Shown here piece by piece: positions 14,853 through 24,793 of a stretch of DNA of 64,000 bases (positions are counted from its first letter, which is position 1; each line of letters opens with the position of its first letter). Below the pieces are notes generated by a model. The model searched no databases. It was not told the DNA's origin and saw only the letters and a list, made by a program, of their open reading frames with translations. The translations under genes and the position numbers were made by a program. This stretch comes from Pseudomonas fluorescens. GTDB taxonomy: Bacteria; Pseudomonadota; Gammaproteobacteria; Pseudomonadales; Pseudomonadaceae. Location: assembly GCF_019212185.1 (NCBI RefSeq), contig NZ_CP078138.1, positions 3,020,501 to 3,084,500 on the forward strand. Direction: 5' to 3'.

Positions 14853-17684
14853 ATGTCCAACCGTGATATATCCCGACGCTCCTTCCTGCAGGGCGGGTTA
14901 ATCGCTGGCGTCAGCGTCACGCTGACCCCGCTCAGCTCCCAGGCACTGGCGGCCTTGATGGAAAACAGCGTGACCGTGCCTTCCGAGCAATGGCTGGGCA
15001 ACAACGGCAAGGCGCGCATGCGTAACGATTCCCTGTCCAAGGTCTGCGGCAGCAAGGTATTTGCCCGCGACATCCGCGCCAAGGACATGCCGGGCTGGCC
15101 CCAGCAGCAGGGCCACGCAATGCTGCTCAAGACCATTCGTGCCGACCGCCTCTATGAAGGTTTCGACCTGAGCCTGCTGGGCGCCGACCTGCAGCCCGAT
15201 CGCATCGTCACCGCCGAGGACCTGGACAAGGACGGCATCGTTTTCCCCGAAGATCACGCCCCCGATCCATTGTTGCCGACCGGCAAGGTGCCGATGTTCA
15301 TCGGCCATCCGGTGGCGATCCTGATCTGGAACGACTTCGAGCGCTTCCGCAAGGCGAAGAACCTGCTCAAGTTCAACGACAAGGCCATCCGCTACGGCGC
15401 CCAGGCGCCGCTGTACACCCGCGACCCCTACGGCAGCTTCCGTTATGTGCGGGTCGGCGGCGCGACGTCGGCTGATGAAGACGAGTTCGCCAGCCTCAAG
15501 GACTCGATCCTGTTCCCGATGATTCGCGAACGCCGCCCGGTATGGAATGCCCAGCCCAACCTGCACGGCAACCTGACCGAGCGCGGGCTGTTTTATGCCG
15601 ACCGCATGAAGCAGCAACTGGAGACCCCGCCGGAAGGCTGGATGGTCTTCGACCAGCGCTACAAGACGCCGTCCATCGAGCCGGCTGCCCTGGAACCGGA
15701 CAACGGTAACGGCTGGTACGATCCGGCGACCAAGACCCTGCATTTTGTGGTCGCCACCCAATGCCCGCTGGAAGCGGCGACGGAAACCGTGAAGATGATC
15801 GTCCCGTCGCGTTTCGGCCTGAACACGCTGAACATGCACCCGGGCTACACCGTGGGTTATGGCTCCAAGGACCACAATATCTTTGTCTACTACGCGGCCC
15901 TGGCAGCGTTGTATGGCAACGGTGTGCCGGTGCGCCTGGCCAACGACCGCTACGAGCAGTTCCAGAGCGGGATCAAGCGTCACCCGTTCGACATCCGCTA
16001 CCAGTTGGCGGTGGACAAGCAGGATCACAGCTTCAAGATTTTCCGCGCCGACATGACCGTCGACGGCGGTGGCCGGATCAACTACAGCCCGTCCGTGGCG
16101 GCGGTAGGTGCCACGGCGGCGCAGTCGATCTACTACATGCCGCAGAACGACTTGCAGGTCACCGCGTACCACTCGCGCGGCGTCGAAGCCGGTTCGATGC
16201 GTGGCTACGGCACCCTGCAGAGCATGGCCGCCACCGAAATGATGGTGGATGAAATCGCCGATCAGTTGCAGGTCGATGCCATCGAACTGCGGCGCAAGAA
16301 CGTCCTGCGTTCGGGGATGAAAAACACCCAGGGCGCGGTGCCGGCCGGTGCCTTGCGCCTGCACGAGATCCTCGACAAGGCGGCCGGTTTCGACCTGTGG
16401 AAGAACCGCCACGCGCTGAAACAACAGGAAGACGCCAAGGACCCGGACAACTGGTACGGCATCGGTTTCGCCATCTGCCAGAAAGACTTCGGCACCGGCT
16501 CCGAAGCACCGATGGCAAGCATTGCCTTCAGCGCTGACGGGCACATTACGCTGCGCCATATCGGCATCGAGATCGGTACGGGCATGTCGACTTCCCAGGC
16601 GCTGGTGGTCGCCGACTTCCTCGGCAACCCGGCCAGTGAAGTGAAAACCGGTGAAACTGAGTGGGGCGAGTTGCAACTGACCAGCAGTGGCAACCCTTAC
16701 ATCATGAGCCAGGCCGAGCAGGACGCCGTGCTGCGCAACCCGCGCTGGGTCGGCAAGCTGGCCTCAGCATCGTCGGCTACCAACTCGGCCTACTACTTCA
16801 GCCACGCCACCCGTGAAGCGGCCCGTGTGCTGTTCAACCACGGCCTGTGGCCAGCCGCCGTGGAAATCTGGCGCCAGGGGCCGTTTGGCGGCCAGGCCAA
16901 CCCCTATGTGCTGCGCCGCGAAGACGCCCATTGGGTCGATGGCAAGCTGACCGCCAACGGCATGGAACCGCTGCCGTTCGCCATGCTCGCCAAGCGCGCC
17001 CACGAGCGCGGCCTGGTAACCGGCGCCACGGTGCACGGTTTCAACCGCTGGAGCTGGGCCGAGGCCGAGTTCAGCATTAACGGCGTACGTGAACGCCTGC
17101 CCCTCGACGCCCTGGCCGTGCAGTACGGCGACGGTGCGCCGAAGGCGATCAAGGCGCAGATGAGCAGCGCTGGTTTCCACCTGTTGGATCGGCAGAACGT
17201 GGCTTACCCGGCCACTCAGTTGAACAACGCTGCTGTGACCTACTACAGCCCGGTGGCAACCATCGTCGAGCTGAAGGTCAATAAAGGCTCGGGCGAAGTG
17301 CAGGTGCTCAATCACCACTCCTGGCTGGAATGCGGCCGTGTGCTGGTGCCGGAATTGGTCAAGGGCCAGATCGAGGGCGGTATCGCCATGGGGATTGGCC
17401 ACGCGTTGCTGGAAGAAATGCCGCTGTACGAAGGTGGGCCAGGGGAGGGTGACTGGAACTTCAACCGTTACCGTCTGCCGCGGGCCAAGGACGTCGCGGT
17501 CTGGAAACAGACCTCGGAAATCCTCCCGCCGTTGTCACCCAGCGATCCGTCCAAGGGCATCGCCGAGGTGGTGATGATCCCGGTGGTGGGTGCCATCGCC
17601 AACGCCGTGGCCCATGCCATCGGCAAGCGGGTCCGTGACCTGCCTATTACTCCAGCGCGCATCAAGGAGGCCCTCAATGGCTAA
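14853..17684 (+). CDS. Molybdopterin-binding subunit of periplasmic Mo hydroxylase (aldehyde/isoquinoline oxidoreductase type)
   Basis: 943-residue large subunit of a xanthine-oxidase-family enzyme. A twin-arginine signal (SRRSFLQGGLIAG) sends the folded subunit to the periplasm. Visible motifs are SRGVEAGSMRGYGTLQS, HIGIEIGTGMSTSQALV and the catalytic Glu in KGIAEVVMIPVVGAIANAV near the C-terminus. The family oxidises aldehydes or N-heterocycles at a Mo=S centre using water. It is encoded with a 2Fe-2S subunit, a cytochrome c and a maturation factor. The combination matches the IorAB/periplasmic aldehyde dehydrogenase group; the substrate is unknown. Confidence 0.88.
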   Translation: MSNRDISRRSFLQGGLIAGVSVTLTPLSSQALAALMENSVTVPSEQWLGNNGKARMRNDSLSKVCGSKVFARDIRAKDMPGWPQQQGHAMLLKTIRADRLYEGFDLSLLGADLQPDRIVTAEDLDKDGIVFPEDHAPDPLLPTGKVPMFIGHPVAILIWNDFERFRKAKNLLKFNDKAIRYGAQAPLYTRDPYGSFRYVRVGGATSADEDEFASLKDSILFPMIRERRPVWNAQPNLHGNLTERGLFYADRMKQQLETPPEGWMVFDQRYKTPSIEPAALEPDNGNGWYDPATKTLHFVVATQCPLEAATETVKMIVPSRFGLNTLNMHPGYTVGYGSKDHNIFVYYAALAALYGNGVPVRLANDRYEQFQSGIKRHPFDIRYQLAVDKQDHSFKIFRADMTVDGGGRINYSPSVAAVGATAAQSIYYMPQNDLQVTAYHSRGVEAGSMRGYGTLQSMAATEMMVDEIADQLQVDAIELRRKNVLRSGMKNTQGAVPAGALRLHEILDKAAGFDLWKNRHALKQQEDAKDPDNWYGIGFAICQKDFGTGSEAPMASIAFSADGHITLRHIGIEIGTGMSTSQALVVADFLGNPASEVKTGETEWGELQLTSSGNPYIMSQAEQDAVLRNPRWVGKLASASSATNSAYYFSHATREAARVLFNHGLWPAAVEIWRQGPFGGQANPYVLRREDAHWVDGKLTANGMEPLPFAMLAKRAHERGLVTGATVHGFNRWSWAEAEFSINGVRERLPLDALAVQYGDGAPKAIKAQMSSAGFHLLDRQNVAYPATQLNNAAVTYYSPVATIVELKVNKGSGEVQVLNHHSWLECGRVLVPELVKGQIEGGIAMGIGHALLEEMPLYEGGPGEGDWNFNRYRLPRAKDVAVWKQTSEILPPLSPSDPSKGIAEVVMIPVVGAIANAVAHAIGKRVRDLPITPARIKEALNG

Positions 17685-18216
17685 CCGTCCCCTGCAACTG
17701 ACCCTCAATGGTCAAACCGTCGGTCCCGTCGAGATCCCTGATGATCTGCCGATGATCGACTACCTGCACGAATACCGTAACCTCACCGGCTCGCGCCTGG
17801 GCTGCGGCCAGGGCATCTGCCACGCCTGCGTGGTGATCGTCGACAACCCCGACGGCACCAGCGAGGAAGTGCGCACCTGCATCACCGGTGCGCATTACTT
17901 CGAAGGCAAGAAGATCCGCACCATCGAAGGTCACGCCAAGCGCGACGAGGCCGGCAAGGTCACCGAGCTGAACCCGATCCAGCAGCGTTTCGTCGATGAG
18001 TTCGCGTTCCAGTGCAGCTATTGCGCGCCGGGCTTTGTCAATGCAGCCACGGTGCTGGTGGAAAAACTGCAGCGCCAGCCAATCAAGAAGAGCCAGCTGG
18101 AAGCGGTGATCGAGGACAGTCTCGGCCACCACATCTGTCGTTGCACCGGCTACGTGCGCTACTACAGCGCCACGCGCAACGTGCTCACCGATCTTGGCCT
18201 GGTCAAGGAGGGTTGA
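17677..18216 (+). CDS. 2Fe-2S subunit of Mo hydroxylase
   Basis: 179 residues from ATG 17677, which has AAGGAGG six bases upstream and overlaps the large subunit by 8 bp. The N-terminal plant-type ferredoxin cluster uses C43, C48, C51 and C68 (LGCGQGICHAC...RTC). The C-terminal cluster uses FQCSYCAPGF and HHICRCTGYVRYY. It carries electrons from the Mo site to the cytochrome. It lacks a signal peptide, so it is probably co-exported with the Tat subunit. Confidence 0.93.
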   Translation: MANRPLQLTLNGQTVGPVEIPDDLPMIDYLHEYRNLTGSRLGCGQGICHACVVIVDNPDGTSEEVRTCITGAHYFEGKKIRTIEGHAKRDEAGKVTELNPIQQRFVDEFAFQCSYCAPGFVNAATVLVEKLQRQPIKKSQLEAVIEDSLGHHICRCTGYVRYYSATRNVLTDLGLVKEG

Positions 18217-18218
18217 GC

Positions 18219-19466
18219 ATGAATCGACTACTCACCGGTCTCGCCGGCGCCGTGGGCCTGGCCGTGGCCTTCATGGCCAGCCAGCAGGTTCAGGCCGCCG
18301 ATGCGCAACAGGTCAAGCAGGGCGAGTACCTGGCGCGGGCCGCCGACTGCATGGCCTGCCACACCGCTCCGGGTGGCGCCCCCTATGCGGGTGGCCTGCC
18401 GATCGTTTCGCCGTTCGGCACCATCTATGGCACCAACATCACCCCGGACAAGGAACACGGCATCGGCGAATACAGCGATGACGAGTTCTTCGCCGCGCTG
18501 ACCGAAGGCAAGCGCCGTGATGGCGCCAACCTGTACCCGGCGATGCCGTACACCTCGTATCACCTGATGCCGCGTGCCGACTCTGATGCGATTCACGCGT
18601 ACCTGAAGACCATCGCGCCGATCAACCGCGCGGCCCCGACCACCAGCCTGAGTTTTCCGTTCAACGTTCGCCCGGGCCTGATCGGCTGGAACATGCTGTA
18701 CGGCAAGGACGTCAAGCTGCAAGCCGCTGACGGCAAGAGCGAAGCCTGGAAGCGCGGGCAGTACATGGTCGACGTGCTCGGTCACTGCGGCGAATGCCAC
18801 ACCCCGCGTAACGTCACCGGGGCCATGGTCCAGGACAAACGCATGACCGGCGGCCTGCTCAACGGCTACCTGGCGCCAAGCCTGCTGGCCAACGACCTGG
18901 CAGCTCGCGGCTGGAATCACCAGGACCTCAGCTCGTTCCTCAAGCACGGCATGAGTGCCCAGGGCAGCATGTTCAACGAGATGTTCCCGGTGTTCCACAA
19001 CAGCACCCAGCACCTGACCGATCCGGACTTGGCGGCCATGGCCACCTTCCTCCTCGGTGATCAGCCGCCGCAGCCCAAGCTGCTGACCGAAGTCGCGCCG
19101 GACAAGCTGACCGCCAGCGCCCAGCGCGGACGCCAGGATTACCTGAACGTCTGCGCCGGTTGCCACGGCACCAGCGGCGAAGGCAAACCGCACATCGCGG
19201 TGGCGATGCAGGGCAACACCACGCTGCGCCTGGAAGATCCGCGTAACCTGTTGCGGGTGATCGATGACGGGATTGGCGAACAGCAATTCTCCGGTTTCGA
19301 GCGCATGCAGCCGATGCCGGGCTTTGCCGACAAGTTGAGCGCGCAGCAATCCACCGATCTGATCAACTACCTGCGTCAGGCCTGGGGCGGTCAACCGACT
19401 GACCTGGCACAAAGTCAGATCGAGCAACTCAAGGCAGAGGCTCCCGCGGAGCACAAGGCGCACTGA
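18219..19466 (+). CDS. Tri-haem c-type cytochrome, electron acceptor of Mo hydroxylase
   Basis: 415 residues with a signal peptide ending VQAA. Three CxxCH haem sites (CMACH 44-48, CGECH 190-194, CAGCH 312-316) are arranged like the cytochrome subunit of periplasmic alcohol/aldehyde dehydrogenases. Its start follows the 2Fe-2S gene by 2 bp with GGAGG before it. It takes electrons from the 2Fe-2S subunit and passes them to the respiratory chain. Confidence 0.92.
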   Translation: MNRLLTGLAGAVGLAVAFMASQQVQAADAQQVKQGEYLARAADCMACHTAPGGAPYAGGLPIVSPFGTIYGTNITPDKEHGIGEYSDDEFFAALTEGKRRDGANLYPAMPYTSYHLMPRADSDAIHAYLKTIAPINRAAPTTSLSFPFNVRPGLIGWNMLYGKDVKLQAADGKSEAWKRGQYMVDVLGHCGECHTPRNVTGAMVQDKRMTGGLLNGYLAPSLLANDLAARGWNHQDLSSFLKHGMSAQGSMFNEMFPVFHNSTQHLTDPDLAAMATFLLGDQPPQPKLLTEVAPDKLTASAQRGRQDYLNVCAGCHGTSGEGKPHIAVAMQGNTTLRLEDPRNLLRVIDDGIGEQQFSGFERMQPMPGFADKLSAQQSTDLINYLRQAWGGQPTDLAQSQIEQLKAEAPAEHKAH

Positions 19467-19467
19467 C

Positions 19468-20439
19468 ATGCAGCATCTTGATCTGCAAGTGATCCGCCGT
19501 GCGCTGGCCTGGTCCAGCGCCGGCGAGCGTGTCTGGCTGTGCAGTGTCCTCGGCACCTACGGTTCGGCGCCTCGTGCGCCGGGCTCGATGCTGGCGGTGA
19601 ACGCCAGCGGCCACTGGATTGGCTCGCTGTCCGGTGGCTGCGTCGAGGATGATTTCCTCGAGCGCATGGCCGAGGGCTTGTTCAGCGAGGCGGTGAGCGT
19701 GGTGCGTTACGGCGAGACCGACGACCCGCGCTCCCGGGTCAAGCTGCCCTGTGGCGGCTTGCTCGACGTGCTGGTGGAAAAGCTTGAAGCGGACTGCGAC
19801 ACCCAGGCCCATCTGCGCGAACTGGAATCGGCGCTGCTGGGGCAACGGCGGCTGATCCGTGAAGTCGACCTGCAAACCGGCGCACGCAGCCTGTTCGCCG
19901 ACCGTGAACACGGGCCGCGCATCGAGCGCGAGGTCGATCGGGTGCGGATTCGCGTTGGGGCGGCGCAACGGCTGTTGCTCGCCGGCTACTCCAGCGTGGC
20001 GCAGGCCTGTGCCGAGTTTGGCGTGGGCCTGGGGTTCGAAGTGATCCTCTGTGATCCGCGTGACGAAGTGTTGGAAGGCGTGGTGCTGGACAACGTCGAG
20101 ATTCGACGCCAGTTACCCTCGGTGTTTATTGCCGATGGCGGCTGTCACAGCGACACGGCGGTGGTGGCGCTGACCCATGATCCGAAGATCGATGATCTGG
20201 CGATGATGGAAGCGGTGCGCACCGATGCGTTTTATATCGGGGTCATGGGTTCGCTGCAGACCTCGCAAAAACGCTTCGAGCGTTTGCGTCGTATCGGTGG
20301 TCTGGGGGAGGCTGATTTGGCGCGGATCCACGCACCCATCGGGCTGAACCTGGGCAGCAAGACACCGGCGGAAATCGCCTTGGCAGTGCTCGCTGATATC
20401 CTGCGTATCCGCAGCGGTATCGCCCGGGACCAGCTCTGA
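19468..20439 (+). CDS. XdhC/CoxI family molybdenum enzyme maturation protein
   Basis: 323 residues, starting 1 bp after the cytochrome gene. The N-terminal XdhC_CoxI domain has GSAPRAPGSMLAV and SGGCVEDDFLERM; the C-terminal half is Rossmann-like (LLLAGYSSVAQACAEFG, YIGVMGSLQTSQKR). Family members protect the Mo cofactor and help its sulfuration before insertion into the large subunit. As the last gene it completes a four-gene operon. Confidence 0.9.
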   Translation: MQHLDLQVIRRALAWSSAGERVWLCSVLGTYGSAPRAPGSMLAVNASGHWIGSLSGGCVEDDFLERMAEGLFSEAVSVVRYGETDDPRSRVKLPCGGLLDVLVEKLEADCDTQAHLRELESALLGQRRLIREVDLQTGARSLFADREHGPRIEREVDRVRIRVGAAQRLLLAGYSSVAQACAEFGVGLGFEVILCDPRDEVLEGVVLDNVEIRRQLPSVFIADGGCHSDTAVVALTHDPKIDDLAMMEAVRTDAFYIGVMGSLQTSQKRFERLRRIGGLGEADLARIHAPIGLNLGSKTPAEIALAVLADILRIRSGIARDQL

Positions 20440-20488
20440 AAGTACATCGCTGAGCTGTTGCGGCCTGCTACTTGAGGTCGCAACAGCG

Positions 20489-20719
20489 CTAGCGGAAGCG
20501 TGGTAGTGGTCGATCCAGCGGTTTGAGCGAGGTCAGCGCGTTCTGGATGGCGGGCGCGTCTTTCTCGATATCCTGCAGACGATCGCGGATTTTCATCGCG
20601 GTGGGGTGGCCGTCATGGCGGTCGACCCAGTCGGCGATTTCCTTGCAGGCGGCGGTCAGGCGGGTCTGGCGCGAGTCGAGCAAGGTCAACAAGGTGGTGA
20701 TGGACTCTTTTTCGGACAT
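20489..20719 (-). CDS. Hypothetical helical protein, 76 residues
   Basis: The start is chosen at ATG 20719 because GGAGG lies eight bases before it; an ATG 15 bp upstream precedes that ribosome site. The protein (MSEKESITTLLTLLDSRQTR...) is soluble and mostly helical. No family recognised. Convergent with the XdhC gene. Confidence 0.6.
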   Translation of the reverse strand: MSEKESITTLLTLLDSRQTRLTAACKEIADWVDRHDGHPTAMKIRDRLQDIEKDAPAIQNALTSLKPLDRPLPRFR

Positions 20720-20811
20720 GGGAAGTGCCTCCATAAGTCATGAATGCCCCCATCAACTATAGATCCCGGGGGCAAACCTGCAAAAACACCGCATGCTATT
20801 CGTCGCCTGAC

Positions 20812-22461
20812 TCATGGGTGATGCGTTTCTGCGTCCTCCAGATACCAACCCTCCAGTGTCCAGCTTAGGTGATGGGTGGGGCGCAGCGCGTTGATAAAGG
20901 CCGGGTCATGGGAGGCGACGACTATTGCTCCGGCGAAACCCTGCAGCGCCTGTTCCAGCGCCTGCACCGAAGCCAGGTCGAGGTGGTTGGTGGGTTCGTC
21001 GAGCAGCAGCAACTGCGCCGGCACCTGGCGCCAGCAGGCAAGAGCCAGGGCGGCCTTCAGCCGTTCGCCGCCGCTCAGTTGGCCAGTCGGCAGATTGACC
21101 CGGGTTGCGTCCAGTTGCAGCTGCGCCAGACGGCTGCGCAGTGCGCTTTCGGACAACGATGTGTGCTCTGGATTGAGCAACTCCAGCAGCGAGCGCCCGG
21201 GGTGAAGCAGATCCAGCTGTTGATCGAGGTAAGCGCACGGCACGTGGGTCTGACAGTGCCCGGCCAACGGCGAGATCAAGCCTGCGAGCAGCTTCAGTAG
21301 TGTGGATTTTCCGCAACCGTTGGGACCGCTGAGCGCCACTCGAACCGGTCCGGACAACGCCAGATCGAGGCGGCTGGCGGCAGCGTCGACGGGTAGCCAG
21401 GGCAGTTGGGCGTTCGTCAGCGTCATGACTTGCCGGTGATTGGGCACGGCAGTGCCGGGCAGGGGGATCAGCACCGGGGCATTCGCCACGACTCGGGCGA
21501 AGGCCTCTCGCACCTGCTGGTCCAGTGCGCTTTTGTCAGCCTGATGGGCCTGGCGCACATGCCCCATGATCTCTGTGGCCCGGCCTTTCATCGACGCGCG
21601 CTCGATGCGCGAGACGTTGGCCGTTTCAGCATGTTTGCGTGAGCGTGCGGCGTGGCGCTGGACGCTGTCGTGCTCGCGCTGCTGGCGCTGCAGGTGCCGC
21701 CGGCGTTCGTTGCGACTGTGCTCCAGGGCTGACTGCGCTGCGGCCTGCTCGACGGCACGCTGGGCGAGGTAGCCTGTGTAGTTGCCGGAAAACACCTGGA
21801 CCGCCGAGGGCGTCAGTTCGGCGATGCGTTCAACGCTGTCGAGCAGCACTCGATCATGGCTGGCCACAATCAATCCACCGCGCCATTCGTCGAGGCGCTG
21901 CAGTAACCAGCGCCGACCTTCGGCGTCGAGGTGATTGCTTGGCTCATCTAGCACCAAGCCATCTGCGCCGCTGAGAAACGCGCCGATCAGGGCGATACGC
22001 GCGCGTTGCCCACCGCTGAGGCTGTCGACCCCGTGTTCGGCGCGTAAACCGGCCAAGTCGGCTTCAGCGAGTGAGGTCTGGAAGCGTTCGGCGAGGTCCC
22101 AGCGTTCGCCAATGATGTCGAAATCGCCGACGTCCGCGCTGCCTGCCGCCAGGCGTGCGAGGGCCTTGAGGGTGTCGGCAACCCCTGCCGCCTGGGCGAC
22201 GCTTTGGCCGCAGGCGCCGGGCGGTTGCTGCGCGACATAGGCGATTTGGCCATAGCGGGTCAGGGTTCCCGCGCTGGGTTGCAGCTCGCCGGCCAGCAAC
22301 CGGGCGAGCACCGATTTGCCGCAACCGTTGCGCCCGACAATCGCGGTGCGGCGTTGATCGAACTGCAGGTCGAGGGCGTCGAACAGGGTGTCGCCGTTGG
22401 CGAATTGAAAGCTCAGCTGGTTGAGGCTGATGAGGGTCGGCGAATGCGTGACGTGAGTCAT
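20812..22461 (-). CDS. ABC-F family ATPase
   Basis: 549 residues from ATG 22461, which has GGAGG just upstream. Two ABC domains without membrane segments: Walker A GRNGCGKS (43-50) and GPNGCGKS, signatures LSGGQRAR and LSGGERLK, Walker B GLVLDEPSNHLD and LLLDEPTNHLD, joined by a charged linker. ABC-F proteins act on ribosomes as translation factors or give resistance to ribosome-targeting antibiotics. This subgroup is not one I can name. Confidence 0.88.
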   Translation of the reverse strand: MTHVTHSPTLISLNQLSFQFANGDTLFDALDLQFDQRRTAIVGRNGCGKSVLARLLAGELQPSAGTLTRYGQIAYVAQQPPGACGQSVAQAAGVADTLKALARLAAGSADVGDFDIIGERWDLAERFQTSLAEADLAGLRAEHGVDSLSGGQRARIALIGAFLSGADGLVLDEPSNHLDAEGRRWLLQRLDEWRGGLIVASHDRVLLDSVERIAELTPSAVQVFSGNYTGYLAQRAVEQAAAQSALEHSRNERRRHLQRQQREHDSVQRHAARSRKHAETANVSRIERASMKGRATEIMGHVRQAHQADKSALDQQVREAFARVVANAPVLIPLPGTAVPNHRQVMTLTNAQLPWLPVDAAASRLDLALSGPVRVALSGPNGCGKSTLLKLLAGLISPLAGHCQTHVPCAYLDQQLDLLHPGRSLLELLNPEHTSLSESALRSRLAQLQLDATRVNLPTGQLSGGERLKAALALACWRQVPAQLLLLDEPTNHLDLASVQALEQALQGFAGAIVVASHDPAFINALRPTHHLSWTLEGWYLEDAETHHP

Positions 22462-22615
22462 GGCACCTCCAGAAAATGTCGAAAAAGGCCAACAAGCGCC
22501 GGGGCGGCTTGTTGCGGTCACATTTTTTGAAAGGCTCAGTTGTTCACGGCGAACGATCATCCTGGGGGGCAAGAGGGTGGAAAGCCTAACTCAGTAGGCG
22601 ATGGCCTTACAAGTC

Positions 22616-23635
22616 CTATGGCTTTTTCGCCAGGCTTTGCAGGAACATCATCAGGCCCACTTCTTCCCGGCTCAGGCGCTTGCGCTGTCTCGGCCTGGGC
22701 AGCTCGGCCAGGGTGCCGAGGAGGAAGGCGTCGAGCACTGCCGGGTGGATGTAGCACTTGCGGCACACGGCGGGGGTGTTGCCCAGTTCCCGGGCAATCG
22801 CCTTGACCATCTCGACCACGTGCTGCTTGGCTTCGCTGGCCGACTCCCACTTCAGCTCGCGTAACGCCGACAGTGCCAGGCTGCTGCCGGCCCAGGTGCG
22901 GTAATCCTTGGCGGTAAAACCGCCGGCCGTGAGGCTGTGCAGGTAGGCATTAATGTCGGAGGAACTGACGGTGTGCCGCTGCCCCTCATCGTCGAGGTAC
23001 TGGAATAGGTCCTGGCCGGGGAGTTCCAGGCAGCGTTTGATGACTCGCGCCAGGCGTCGATCCTTAACGGTGATCTGGTGTTCAACGCCGCTCTTTCCGC
23101 GAAACTGGAAGGCGATCGCGCTGCCGTTGACCGCCACGTGCTTGTTGCGCAGGGTGGTCAGGCCGTACGAGCGGTTTTCGCGAGCGTATTGGCTGTTGCC
23201 GATGCGGATCAGCGTGGTGTCGAGCAGGCTGATAACCGTGGCCATGACCTTGTCGCGACTGTGCCCCGGCAGCGCCAGTTGCGCCTCCAGGCGCTGGCGC
23301 AGCTTGGGCAGGGCCATTCCAAACGCCAGCAGTCGAGAATACTTGTCACCGTCGCGGACCTCGCGCCAGCGTGGGTGATAACGGTACTGCTTGCGACCTC
23401 GGGCATCACGCCCAGTGGCCTGCAGGTGACCCTGCGGGTCGGCGCAGATCCACACGTCGGTGTAAGCCGGAGGGACGGCGAGCGCGTTGAGGCGTTTGAT
23501 TTCGTCGGCTTCGCTGATGCGCTGGCCGGCGGCATCGAAATAACAGAATTTGCCGCGCAGGCGTTTGCGGCGGATGCCCGGTTGAGTGTCGTCAACGTAA
23601 TGGAGGTCTGGCGGTAAGGCGGCGATCTCGGGCAT
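22616..23635 (-). CDS. Type IB DNA topoisomerase
   Basis: 339 residues from ATG 23635, chosen over an upstream ATG because homologues begin close to here. It resembles the poxvirus-like bacterial topoisomerase IB group: N-terminal RRKRLRGKFCYFDAAGQRI, TSRPY-like central KHVAVNGSAIAFQFRGKSG, and the catalytic tyrosine in KCYIHPAVLDAF (Y295). It relaxes supercoils by nicking one strand with a 3'-phosphotyrosine link. Confidence 0.9.
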   Translation of the reverse strand: MPEIAALPPDLHYVDDTQPGIRRKRLRGKFCYFDAAGQRISEADEIKRLNALAVPPAYTDVWICADPQGHLQATGRDARGRKQYRYHPRWREVRDGDKYSRLLAFGMALPKLRQRLEAQLALPGHSRDKVMATVISLLDTTLIRIGNSQYARENRSYGLTTLRNKHVAVNGSAIAFQFRGKSGVEHQITVKDRRLARVIKRCLELPGQDLFQYLDDEGQRHTVSSSDINAYLHSLTAGGFTAKDYRTWAGSSLALSALRELKWESASEAKQHVVEMVKAIARELGNTPAVCRKCYIHPAVLDAFLLGTLAELPRPRQRKRLSREEVGLMMFLQSLAKKP

Positions 23636-23701
23636 GGCGCAAGGTCCTGGGCGGGCTGTTATAGCCATTGACCGCAGGACATCGCACAAGGTGCCGTTGG
23701 T

Positions 23702-24790
23702 TCAGGCCAGCACCGCCACCGCCTTGATCTGCGCCCACAACGCCTGGCCGGGATGCAGTTGCAGGTGATCGCGCGAATAGCGGGTGATGCGCGCCAGCAG
23801 CGGCGTGCCGGCGACGTCCAGGCGCACCAGGACATGGGCGGCGTTGTCGGCGGCGACTTCGCTGATCACGGTCACCGGCAGGCGATTGAGGATGCTGCTC
23901 TGGGCATCGGCTTGCAGACTGAGGCTGACGTCCCGCGCCTGGACCTTGAAACGCAAGGCCTGACCCACTGCCAGCGGCAGGTGGGCGACGCGCACGCTCA
24001 ATTGACTGTGGGGCAGTTGCAGGGTCAGCAACTGGTAGTCGGGATCGTAGTCGGTGACCAAGCCGTCAATGACCACCCCGGCGTCGCCGCCGAGGGCCAG
24101 GGGCAGGTCGAGGCGCGCCAACGTCTCGCCCACCGGCCCGCTGGCCAGGGCCTTGCCGGCGCTGAGCAGAACAATGTGGTCGGCCAGCCGCGCGACTTCG
24201 TCCTGGGAGTGGCTGACGTACAGCACCGGAATGTCCAGCTCGTCGTGCAGCCGCTCAAGGTACGGCAGGATTTCGCTCTTGCGCTGCGAATCCAGCGCCG
24301 CCAGTGGCTCGTCCATCAGCAGCAGTCGCGGACTGGTGAGCAGCGCCCGGGCAATGCCGACGCGCTGGCGCTCGCCACCGGACAGATGCTGCGGGTGACG
24401 GTCGAGCAAATGACCGATGCCCAGCAGGGTGGTGGCGTGGTCCATGTCGACCCGGCGCTGCTGGCGGGGAATCCGCCGCAGGCCGAACTCGAGGTTCGCC
24501 AGCACCGACAGGTGTGGGAACAGGCTGGCCTCCTGGAATACATAGCCCAGTGCGCGCTTGTGCGGCGGTACGAACAGCTGGCGCTGGCTGTCCTGCCAGA
24601 CCTCGTCGTTGATCTGGATAAACCCGTGCTCGGCACGCTCCAGACCGGCGATGCAGCGCAGGCAGGTGGTCTTGCCCGAACCGGAGTGACCATAGAGCGC
24701 TGTGACGCCGCGGCCGGGCAACTCGAGTTCGACGTCCAGGGAAAAATCCGGGTATTTCAGTTGCAGGCGGGCGTGAATTGCAGCACTCAT
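23702..24790 (-). CDS. modC: Molybdate ABC transporter ATP-binding protein
   Basis: 362 residues from ATG 24790. ABC domain with Walker [10 protein letters not shown], signature [10 protein letters not shown] and Walker [13 protein letters not shown], followed by a C-terminal TOBE/MOP domain ([20 protein letters not shown]) that binds oxyanion. It follows modB by 3 bp and is the last gene of modABC. Confidence 0.95.
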   Translation of the reverse strand: MSAAIHARLQLKYPDFSLDVELELPGRGVTALYGHSGSGKTTCLRCIAGLERAEHGFIQINDEVWQDSQRQLFVPPHKRALGYVFQEASLFPHLSVLANLEFGLRRIPRQQRRVDMDHATTLLGIGHLLDRHPQHLSGGERQRVGIARALLTSPRLLLMDEPLAALDSQRKSEILPYLERLHDELDIPVLYVSHSQDEVARLADHIVLLSAGKALASGPVGETLARLDLPLALGGDAGVVIDGLVTDYDPDYQLLTLQLPHSQLSVRVAHLPLAVGQALRFKVQARDVSLSLQADAQSSILNRLPVTVISEVAADNAAHVLVRLDVAGTPLLARITRYSRDHLQLHPGQALWAQIKAVAVLA

Positions 24791-24793
24791 CAA

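Noticed and set aside
14898..16676. 592-codon open frame on the minus strand
   Set aside because: Antisense to the Mo hydroxylase large subunit; composition is typical of a shadow frame.
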